Positions 1 through 4,790 of a DNA stretch of 10,213 nt are shown here, piece by piece; position 1 is the first letter of the stretch; every line of letters begins with the position of its first letter. A program made the position numbers and the translations under genes. Source of the stretch: Solobacterium sp. GTDB lineage: Bacteria; Bacillota_I; Bacilli_A; Erysipelotrichales; Erysipelotrichaceae. Location: NCBI GenBank assembly GCA_017475415.1, contig JAFVFM010000307.1, positions 1 to 10,213 of the forward strand, in the 5' to 3' direction. The notes beneath the pieces were generated by a model. The model was given only the letters and a program-made list of their open reading frames with translations, was not told where the DNA came from and ran no database searches.

Positions 1-75
1 AACTTCATCTTTTTTTGTCGCCTTCTCTGCTTCTTTCAAAGCTTCTCTCATAAAATAATATTTATCTTTTGTCAT
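1..75 (-). CDS. tadA: tRNA-specific adenosine deaminase TadA, 5' fragment
   Basis: Only the first 25 codons lie in the window; the gene runs off the left edge. The translation begins MTKDKYYFMREALKEAEKA, matching the N-terminal helix of TadA (family pattern YFMREALKEAxKA, followed by the EVPIGAV strand, whose first residues EV are just visible). TadA converts adenosine 34 to inosine in the anticodon of tRNA-Arg(ACG) in the cytoplasm. No Shine-Dalgarno sequence precedes ATG 75-73: the upstream bases are the SRP RNA terminator U-run and a short AT stretch. The next Met (codon 9) has none either, so the start is uncertain. In Bacillus the same two genes are neighbours, with tadA before the SRP RNA gene; here tadA follows it. 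The identification rests on a short stretch and on this context. Confidence 0.7.
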   Translation of the reverse strand, partial: MTKDKYYFMREALKEAEKATKKDEV

Positions 76-88
76 AGGTATAAAAAAT

Positions 89-162
89 GGTACACACAGG
101 CAGAGGCTTGTATGGCTGCTACCTTCCGGTCCTGACCAAGTTCTATGCATGCTTGCTGTACC
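89..162 (-). ncRNA. ffs: Signal recognition particle RNA, small bacterial (4.5S-like) type
   Basis: The minus strand carries the near-invariant SRP domain IV core at 137-114 (GGTCAGGACCGGAAGGTAGC followed by AGCC), including the GGAA tetraloop and the asymmetric CAGG/AGCA loops that bind the M domain of Ffh. Outer pairing of GGTACA (162-157) with TGTACC (94-89) closes one long hairpin. A T6 run at 87-82 follows directly, so the terminal helix plus U-run can act as terminator. The length of about 74 nt is short compared with E. coli (114 nt) and close to the compact forms of Mycoplasma relatives. It has no Alu domain. The RNA pairs with Ffh for co-translational membrane targeting. The 5' end is set 7 bases beyond a TATAAT box. 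Confidence 0.93.
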
Positions 163-168
163 GTTGAT

Positions 169-197
169 ATTATATATTTACTTTTACGATAACACAA
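169..197 (-). promoter_or_regulatory. Promoter of the SRP RNA gene
   Basis: On the minus strand, TTGTGT (197-192) and a perfect TATAAT (174-169) are separated by 17 bases. The predicted start is G162, the first base of the closing helix of the SRP RNA. The upstream flank carries the direct repeats at 180-211 and parS site 1. Confidence 0.7.
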
Positions 198-211
198 CTA
201 CTTTTACGATA
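180..211. repeat. Two 12-bp direct repeats at 20-bp period in the SRP RNA promoter
   Basis: ACTTTTACGATA occurs perfectly at 180-191 and again at 200-211. The 20-bp period is close to two helical turns, so both copies face the same side of the DNA. The first copy lies in the promoter spacer and the second just upstream of the -35. This could be a regulator binding site or a chance AT-rich duplication. Confidence 0.55.
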
Positions 212-221
212 TTTTTTCAAT

Positions 222-237
222 TGTTTCACGTGAAACA
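222..237. promoter_or_regulatory. parS: parS site 1 (ParB/Spo0J centromere-like site)
   Basis: TGTTTCACGTGAAACA is a perfect 16-bp palindrome and matches the Firmicutes parS consensus (TGTTNCACGTGAAACA) at every position. ParB (Spo0J) nucleates here, loads as a CTP-dependent clamp and recruits SMC to separate origins. The site lies 25 bp upstream of the -35 of the SRP RNA promoter. Confidence 0.93.
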
Positions 238-350
238 TTTATATTTTTTAATCCAATATATTCATATTATTACTTTTTACATCATCAATTTATCATTCTT
301 TCGTATAAAGTATCGGTAATGGGGAGCAATCCCCGCTGCTATTACCTAAA
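238..350. other. Gene-free stretch with an imperfect hairpin at 315-346
   Basis: Bases 238-310 are AT-rich and hold nothing recognisable. At 315-346, GGTAAT (315-320) pairs with ATTACC (341-346). Inside it, either AGCA (325-328) pairs with TGCT (337-340), or GGGG (321-324) pairs with CCCC (331-334). The hairpin lies where the base composition becomes richer in G/C, just before the sigma-gene promoter, and may mark the left edge of the acquired segment. It has no U-run and is not a standard terminator. Confidence 0.4.
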
Positions 351-379
351 AGGACTCCTATTGCAGCATGTGTTATAAT
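351..379 (+). promoter_or_regulatory. Candidate extended -10 promoter of the sigma-like gene
   Basis: A perfect TATAAT lies at 374-379 with an upstream TG at 371-372, 17 bases downstream of a poor -35 (AGGACT, 351-356). Transcription would begin near 386, giving a leader of about 70 bases before the GGAGGG ribosome site at 441-446. Confidence 0.5.
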
Positions 380-455
380 CCCAAAAAAAAATATGCTATT
401 CTCCGACGCTTTGGCACTTTCAATCGTATTAATAGTGAAAGGAGGGCACAGCGAG

Positions 456-1226
456 ATGTCAAAGTCTTTGTTGCGTACGGACAAAGAGATTGCGGAAATT
501 TACATGCGCCACTGCAAAACGGTATATCTCGTCTTCTTTGTATACACGAAGAATCCCGCTGATACTGAGGATGCAGTTCAGGATACATTCTTTCATCTCA
601 TAAAGAGCGGACCTGCTTTTAAGAACGAAGAACATGAAAAGGCTTGTCTTATCCGAACCGCTGCAAACATATGCAAAGATGTTCTGCGGCACTGGTGGCG
701 CAGACGAGAGAATCTAGAGAAATTCCATGATCTACAAAGTTCGGAAGAAATCGAGACAGATGATGTTTTTCGGGTGGTCATGGCTCTTCCTATAAAATAC
801 AAAGCTGTAATTTATCTGCATTACTATGAGGGATATACCAGCGTAGAGATCTCCGGAATCCTGAAAAAGCCACAATCGACAATCCGCAATTATTTGCACG
901 AGGCTCGTGCCATCCTCAGAGAAAGGTTAGGTGACGATTTTAATGAAGACGATAAGATCATTGTTTCATGGAACAAAATCGAACCATGCGATTCTGCAGA
1001 TGAACGCATGCTTTCTGCGATACTGGAGCGGAACCGTTCTGTTCGAAACAGAAAGGATAAGGAGAACTATATATCAAGAACTAAGAAAAGGCTGATTCTT
1101 GCTGTTGCTTGCATGGCACTCTTGATTGCTGTAATTGGAATTTTAGGTGGTAATTTGGTGTGGTTTGGTTCAAAAGATTACATAGTAAAACTTAGAAATG
1201 GCGACTCCATCGTTTTCAGCAACTGA
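456..1226 (+). CDS. Sigma-70 (ECF-like) factor fused to the N-terminal part of a membrane anti-sigma-like protein
   Basis: Open frame of 256 codons. ATG 456 is chosen over the upstream ATG at 393 because AAAGGAGGG (438-446) precedes it at good spacing and the sigma domain begins there. Residues of about 1-165 form a sigma factor: region 2 includes DTEDAVQDTFFHLIKS, and region 4 includes the helix-turn-helix YTSVEISGILKKPQSTIRNY followed by LHEARAILRERLGD. From about residue 170 the protein changes character. A motif of the type SWNKIEP...RMLSAILERNR is followed by basic residues and one membrane helix (RLILAVACMALLIAVIGILGG), then a short outer stretch ending at TGA 1224-1226. The second half resembles the start of membrane proteins encoded next to such sigma factors, probably anti-sigma partners. 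Codon use is richer in G/C (CTG, CGG, GCG) than in the neighbours. The sigma domain could still be functional; the C-terminal tail is truncated. Confidence 0.8.
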   Translation: MSKSLLRTDKEIAEIYMRHCKTVYLVFFVYTKNPADTEDAVQDTFFHLIKSGPAFKNEEHEKACLIRTAANICKDVLRHWWRRRENLEKFHDLQSSEEIETDDVFRVVMALPIKYKAVIYLHYYEGYTSVEISGILKKPQSTIRNYLHEARAILRERLGDDFNEDDKIIVSWNKIEPCDSADERMLSAILERNRSVRNRKDKENYISRTKKRLILAVACMALLIAVIGILGGNLVWFGSKDYIVKLRNGDSIVFSN

Positions 1227-1695
1227 AACATTAGCGAAGCCGGTTTTGAGATAGATTATCCAGTCACATCAAGAGATTTGACGGATACAGAATTAGAAAT
1301 ACTTTTCCCCCGCAAGTACTGTATCAAGGTCTGCAATCGGAACATTCCGTGATGAAACCAGTGCGTTGCTTCGTGTCGAAGGAAAGATTGGTAACGCATC
1401 AGTGATATATGCTCAGGACGGTTTTCCTGTCAACGATGTGGTCATAGCAGGAAATGAAACAGCGTCTTCGGTAGCCGGTGTTCCTGTCACTACGGGATAC
1501 TACATTACCAAACCCAATAGCAGAGGAGAACAGCTTGCAATCTTTTTCGGCGCATTCAAGATTGGAGACACAAGAGTATATGTTGAATGCTTTGGAGCTA
1601 ATAGTGAGGCGAATGAAATTAGTCACTCTACTGCGGAGTTGATCCTTCAAATCATTGAAAATGGAGAACCAGATTTCTCTGCTGTAAATAAGTGA
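456..1695 (+). pseudogene. Decayed sigma / anti-sigma-like module (full extent)
   Basis: Coding sequence clearly continues past TGA 1224-1226. In the same frame NISEAGFEIDYPVTSRDLTD and TELEILFP follow up to the C5 run at 1307-1311. Removing one C there joins to frame +1, which reads ASTVSRSAIGTFRDETSALL and stays open to the TGA at 1693-1695. The extracytoplasmic part would be about 155 residues and has no recognised domain. The window therefore shows one in-frame stop and one +1 frameshift. The join between sigma and anti-sigma parts near 940-955 may be a third lesion. The reading track from TTG 1366 to 1695 is the tail of this gene, not a separate protein. The direction is opposite to the flanking tadA and serS, and the composition suggests horizontal acquisition. 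Confidence 0.72.
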
Positions 1696-2247
1696 TATCT
1701 TCTACAACGCCCTGCAAGCTGTAAACTTGTAGAGCATTTCTATGTACGCACCCAGGAGGATAGATCAAGGTTGTACTGCTCCACAAGGCAAAAAGCAAAG
1801 GAAAACGGAATTTTTTTGCTGCTTTGGGTGATTTGTGATCAATAATTGATATATCTAAACTCTCTTTTACTTTATCAGCTTTCATCATCCTAAAAATTTA
1901 TTCATTTTTTTATTACTTCTAAACTTGGATTTCAACAATATTATCCTCACTATTATCTTCTTTCTCTTTTTCGCTTTCATGAATAGTTTTCCATCCGATT
2001 ATATATAAACTTTATCTTACACTAAGCTTTTTTGTTACATCATTTTGAATCAAAGAATTTTTTGGATTATCTTTTGAATCTAATAAACTCTTAATTATAT
2101 GTATTGCTTACTACCCTGTTTCATTATTTCTTTCCGGTTTTCTTTATTTTCTGTTTTTATCATTCAATTTCTATAATGCCTCTGAAATTGATGTTTTTCT
2201 CTTCCAATTTTAGGTATCACCCAAATAATCCGGATTAATAGATATAC
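1696..2247. other. Gene-free stretch: end of the acquired segment, then AT-rich sequence
   Basis: TCTACAA (1701-1707) and TTGTAGA (1727-1733) form a 7-bp inverted repeat with a 19-base loop just past the decayed gene; there is no U-run. Composition stays mixed until about 1800 and then becomes strongly AT-rich. On the minus strand, 2163-1919 looks like a possible gene remnant. ATG 2163-2161 starts MIKTENKENRKEIMKQGSKQ. A one-base shift then leads to SLLDSKDNPKNSLIQNDVTK and, after one in-frame TAA, to a hydrophilic end (ESEKEKEDNSEDNIVEIQV, stop at 1921-1919). There is no convincing ribosome site and I recognise no family. Confidence 0.45.
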
Positions 2248-2293
2248 AAAAAAAGAACTGTATTCAGTTTTGTTCTTAACTTTTACAGTTCTT
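2248..2293 (-). terminator. Rho-independent terminator of serS
   Basis: On the minus strand AAGAACTGTA (2293-2284) pairs with TACAGTTCTT (2262-2253) in a 10-bp stem, and an uninterrupted T7 run (2254-2248) begins within its 3' end. The 21-base loop contains a smaller AGTT/AACT pairing. It lies 26 bases after the serS stop codon. Confidence 0.85.
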
Positions 2294-2301
2294 TTATAAA
2301 T

Positions 2302-2317
2302 TGTTTCACGTGAAACA
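2302..2317. promoter_or_regulatory. parS: parS site 2, at the serS stop codon
   Basis: TGTTTCACGTGAAACA is a perfect parS consensus match. The palindrome extends to 22 bp (2299-2320), so its last two bases overlap the serS stop codon (2321-2319). The site is inside the serS transcript, between the stop codon and the terminator. Confidence 0.93.
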
Positions 2318-2318
2318 A

Positions 2319-3620
2319 TTAGAAGTTTTTCTTCTTTTCTGGTACCGTAATTACTTCTTGTCCACCCATGTAAGGCCTCAATGCTTCAGGAATACGAAGA
2401 CTTCCATCTTCATTTAGATTGTTTTCAATGAATGCAATTAGCATTCTAGGTGGAGCTACTACTGTATTATTTAATGTGTGAGGGAAGTAGTTCCCCTTTT
2501 CTCCTTTAACACGAATACTTAGTCTACGAGCTTGAGCATCACCAAGATTTGAGCAGCTACCTACTTCAAAATATTTCTTTTGGCGAGGAGACCACGCTTC
2601 AACATCACAGCTCTTCACTTTAAGATCCGCCAAATCACCAGAACAGCATTCTAATGTTCTTACCGGAATATCCAATGTTCTAAAGAAGTCAACACTATTC
2701 TTCCAAAGTTGATCATACCAATATGGCGAATCTTCTGGTTCACAGATAACAACCATTTCTTGTTTTTCAAATTGGTGTACTCTATACAATCCACGTTCTT
2801 CAATACCATGTGCACCGACTTCTTTTCTGAAACATGGGCTATAACTTGTCATTGTATATGGTAAATCTTCCTTTTTCATAATCTGATCAATAAAGCGACC
2901 CACCATAGAATGCTCAGATGTTCCGATTAAATATAAATCTTCCCCTTCAATCTTATACATCATGTTTTCCATTTCTTTAAAGCTCATTACCCCTTCAACA
3001 ACACTTCCATGAATCATGAATGGAGGGATAAAGTATGTAAAGCCACGATTAATCATGAAGTCTCTTGCATACGCAAGAATAGAAGAATGTAATCTAGCAA
3101 TATCTCCTTTTAAATAATAGAAACCATTACCGCTTGTTCTACCTGAAGAATCTAAATCAATACCATCTAATTCTTCTAAAATATCTGTATGGTATGGAAT
3201 TTCATATTCAGGAACGATAGGTTCACCATATTTTTCTATTTCCACATTTTCAGAATCATCCTTACCAATAGGAACAGATGGATCAATAATATTTGGAATA
3301 ACCATCATTCTTTTTTTGATTTCTTCATTAAGTTCACTTTCTCTAGCTTCCAAAGATTCAATTTCTTCACCAATCTTTGTTACTTCAGCTTTAACTTGTT
3401 CTGCTTCCTCTTTTTTTCCATCTCTCATTAATAAACCAATTTCTTTAGAGATGCGATTACGTTCTGCTCTGAGTTGGTCACCTTTAGTTTTATTAGCACG
3501 AACTTCTTCGTCAAATTTTAACACTTCATCAACTAAAGGCAATTTTTCATCCTGAAACTTTTTCTTCATATTTTCTTTAACAAATTCAGGATTTTCTCTA
3601 ACTAATTGAATACTTATCAT
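2319..3620 (-). CDS. serS: Serine--tRNA ligase
   Basis: The 433-residue cytoplasmic enzyme charges tRNA-Ser with serine using ATP. Residues of about 27-105 form the long coiled-coil arm that grips the variable arm of tRNA-Ser. The class II catalytic domain follows: TSE at 234-236 (serine amino-group contact, TxE motif), motif 2 with FRKEVGAHGIEERG from Phe264 and HQFEKQE at 282-288, GSCSNLGDAQARR at 354-366, and motif 3 HTLNNTVVAPPRM from 381 with Arg392. ATG 3620 is chosen because AGGAGG (3630-3625) precedes it; an upstream ATG at 3647 lies in the T-box and would add only nine residues. Length is normal (about 425). TSEHSMVGRF and TLNNTVVAPPRM differ from the commoner TAEVPLT and TLNGSGLA forms and point to a divergent SerRS subtype. 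Expression is controlled by the upstream T-box. Confidence 0.97.
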   Translation of the reverse strand: MISIQLVRENPEFVKENMKKKFQDEKLPLVDEVLKFDEEVRANKTKGDQLRAERNRISKEIGLLMRDGKKEEAEQVKAEVTKIGEEIESLEARESELNEEIKKRMMVIPNIIDPSVPIGKDDSENVEIEKYGEPIVPEYEIPYHTDILEELDGIDLDSSGRTSGNGFYYLKGDIARLHSSILAYARDFMINRGFTYFIPPFMIHGSVVEGVMSFKEMENMMYKIEGEDLYLIGTSEHSMVGRFIDQIMKKEDLPYTMTSYSPCFRKEVGAHGIEERGLYRVHQFEKQEMVVICEPEDSPYWYDQLWKNSVDFFRTLDIPVRTLECCSGDLADLKVKSCDVEAWSPRQKKYFEVGSCSNLGDAQARRLSIRVKGEKGNYFPHTLNNTVVAPPRMLIAFIENNLNEDGSLRIPEALRPYMGGQEVITVPEKKKNF

Positions 3621-3634
3621 ATTTCCTCCTAAAT

Positions 3635-3855
3635 AAAAAAACACCATTTAAGGGGCGATTACTCGCGGTGCCACCCTACTTATAAAAATGTTTCACGTGA
3701 AACATTTTTATCACTTTATTTGAAGATAACGGTTTCACCGGAAATGATTAATTTCACTCAAGGAATGGATTCACCCATTATTATGATAGTTTCCATCATC
3801 CACTATCTTTCTGTTCTTTATAACAATTGGATTACTATTTTCCTCTCACCGAGAT
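3635..3855 (-). promoter_or_regulatory. Serine-specific T-box leader of serS
   Basis: The canonical T-box AGGGTGGCACCGCG is at 3677-3664. AGGG and GCG (3677-3674, 3666-3664) pair with CGC and CCCT (3657-3651), leaving the 7-base TGGCACC bulge. Its UGGC complements the GCCA end of uncharged tRNA-Ser. In Stem I, CTC and AGGAA pair with TTCCT (3765-3761) and GAG (3759-3757). AGTA faces GAA, as in the usual loop E, and the specifier UCC (Ser) is at 3769-3767, followed by A. Uncharged tRNA-Ser should stabilise the antiterminator. The competing terminator is weak on paper: CACC (3670-3667) with GGTG (3645-3642), enclosing GCGA/TCGC, then U7 (3641-3635), which lies just before the AGGAGG of serS. 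A parS palindrome interrupts the linker between Stem I/III and the T-box. Confidence 0.93.
3689..3704. promoter_or_regulatory. parS: parS site 3, inside the T-box leader
   Basis: TGTTTCACGTGAAACA is a perfect parS match, extended to a 28-bp perfect palindrome (3683-3710). It is transcribed as part of the serS leader, 6 bases before the T-box AGGG, and the RNA could fold into a hairpin of about 12 bp with an ACGU loop. Confidence 0.93.
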
Positions 3856-3861
3856 ATAAAA

Positions 3862-3890
3862 ATTTAAGCATTGAATTATAAATTTGTCAA
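3862..3890 (-). promoter_or_regulatory. Promoter of serS and its T-box leader
   Basis: A perfect TTGACA (3890-3885) and TTAAAT (3867-3862) are 17 bases apart, with an extended -10 TG at 3870-3869. Transcription would start near 3855, at the foot of Stem I. It lies back-to-back with the promoter at 3897-3925. Confidence 0.8.
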
Positions 3891-3896
3891 ATGCTA

Positions 3897-3925
3897 TTTA
3901 CATGCATGAATGTTTTAGATATATT
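3897..3925 (+). promoter_or_regulatory. Promoter of the small plus-strand gene
   Basis: TTTACA (3897-3902) and TATATT (3920-3925) each match consensus at five of six positions and are 17 bases apart. The start near 3932 leaves a very short leader with the ribosome site (AAGGATGAGGT, 3930-3940) at its beginning. The -35 box is only 6 bases from the divergent serS -35. Confidence 0.65.
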
Positions 3926-3944
3926 GTAGAAGGATGAGGTAATT

Positions 3945-4157
3945 ATGGCAAAATCAAAATACAAACAAAAACTAGAGTACAACAACGAATATAATCGATT
4001 AAACTATCGTTCTTTTTCTGTTCGCTTTAATATGTGGAGTGAACAAGAAATCATTAGTTGGTTAGAGAGCCAAGAGAGTGTAAAGCAATATCTTACACAA
4101 CTAATTGAAAATGACATGAAGAAAGCTAAGAAGAAAAAAACTACAAATAAAAAATAA
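3945..4157 (+). CDS. Small basic protein, ribbon-helix-helix-like
   Basis: A 70-residue protein with a promoter, a ribosome site (GAGGT 4 bases before ATG 3945) and a terminator of its own, so it is very probably expressed. The N-terminus is basic and polar (MAKSKYKQKLEYNNEYNRLN). Residues of about 22-55 (YRSFSVRFNMWSEQEIISWL, then ESQESVKQYLTQLIENDMKK) have the strand-helix-helix pattern of small MetJ/Arc ribbon-helix-helix proteins common in Firmicutes. The tail is very lysine-rich and suits nucleic-acid binding. The fold is inferred from pattern only; no DNA target is visible. It is transcribed away from serS and towards the helix-turn-helix gene at 4261. A regulatory or nucleoid role is possible, but no specific function can be given. 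Confidence 0.75.
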   Translation: MAKSKYKQKLEYNNEYNRLNYRSFSVRFNMWSEQEIISWLESQESVKQYLTQLIENDMKKAKKKKTTNKK

Positions 4158-4201
4158 ATATCAAATATTGGATTTAATTTCTGATAGTCACTGTAGCCAT
4201 G

Positions 4202-4226
4202 CACGCATGTTTTATGCGTGTTTTTT
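4202..4226 (+). terminator. Rho-independent terminator of the small gene
   Basis: CACGCAT (4202-4208) pairs with ATGCGTG (4214-4220) around a GTTTT loop, followed by T6 (4221-4226). It is 44 bases after the stop codon. Read on the minus strand the hairpin lacks a following U-run. Confidence 0.88.
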
Positions 4227-4260
4227 ATTTCCCAGGAAATAGATACATATAATATAGATA

Positions 4261-4692
4261 TTAATTTAAGATATCTAAATCATATGAATCTAATAGCATA
4301 TTTGTATCCTGCACACTCAATTTATTGTTTATCGCAAAGAGAATAATTGCATCTCTTTTTTCTCTAGGATATAAAATACCAGCTTTAGCAATTTCTAAAG
4401 CTCGTGTTGTTTCTTTTACAGATAATTCACCAGCTATACATAATTTAATAATCTTATCTCTACCTGGGTTTGGCTTAGTACCATTTAGTATTTGATAAGC
4501 GTAGGTTCTATCAATTTCACTTTTCTTAAACAAAGAGCTAATATCTTTATTCTTGAAAAAATCATTTAAATAATCAGCTACTAGATTATATGCAATCATA
4601 TTATTTTCATCATTAATGTAGTTATCTAATTCTTTTTGATGATCCAAATTTAATAAAACTTCTTCGAGTTTTTTTGTAGTAGATTTATCCAT
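4261..4692 (-). CDS. Probable helix-turn-helix (XRE-like) protein
   Basis: A 143-residue protein. ATG 4692 is preceded by AGGAG (4706-4702) with a 9-base gap. Residues of about 35-95 carry a helix-turn-helix-like pattern: a helix around ADYLNDFFKNKDISSLFKKS, then EIDRTYAYQILNGTKPNPGR and DKIIKLCIAGELSVKETTRA. The segment around RTYAYQILNG is typical of a Firmicutes protein group with an N-terminal XRE-like domain, in some members joined to a kinase. The C-terminal half continues with ILYPREKRDAIILFAINN and a second set of helices (LSVQDTNMLLDSY) like those standalone relatives. No enzymatic domain is present. It is on the same strand as gyrA, 98 bases downstream, and faces the small gene at 3945. 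It is probably a DNA-binding regulator; its target is unknown. Confidence 0.72.
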   Translation of the reverse strand: MDKSTTKKLEEVLLNLDHQKELDNYINDENNMIAYNLVADYLNDFFKNKDISSLFKKSEIDRTYAYQILNGTKPNPGRDKIIKLCIAGELSVKETTRALEIAKAGILYPREKRDAIILFAINNKLSVQDTNMLLDSYDLDILN

Positions 4693-4732
4693 TTTTACTT
4701 ACTCCTAACATGCTATAATCAAAGCGATGTCT

Positions 4733-4761
4733 AATATAAACGAATTAAAATCATCTTTCAT
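4733..4761 (-). promoter_or_regulatory. Weak candidate promoter of the helix-turn-helix gene
   Basis: On the minus strand ATGAAA (4761-4756) and TATATT (4738-4733) are 17 bases apart, placing a start near 4726 and a leader of about 34 bases. No clear terminator separates it from gyrA, so read-through from the gyrase operon is equally possible. Confidence 0.3.
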
Positions 4762-4790
4762 TAATGTTCTATCTTCAAAAAAAGAAGACA

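Noticed and set aside
1366-1695. Separate 109-residue gene starting at TTG 1366
   Set aside because: The frame is already coding upstream back to the C5 run at 1307, and it continues the anti-sigma-like protein; it is a gene tail after a frameshift.
1652-1888. 78-codon minus-strand open frame overlapping the tail of the decayed sigma/anti-sigma gene
   Set aside because: No convincing ribosome site or domain; it spans the boundary of the two base-composition zones and overlaps the real reading frame of the pseudogene.
4711-4719. TGCTATAAT extended -10 on the plus strand
   Set aside because: No -35 match at 17 bases and no gene downstream on that strand; it falls in the leader of the minus-strand helix-turn-helix gene.
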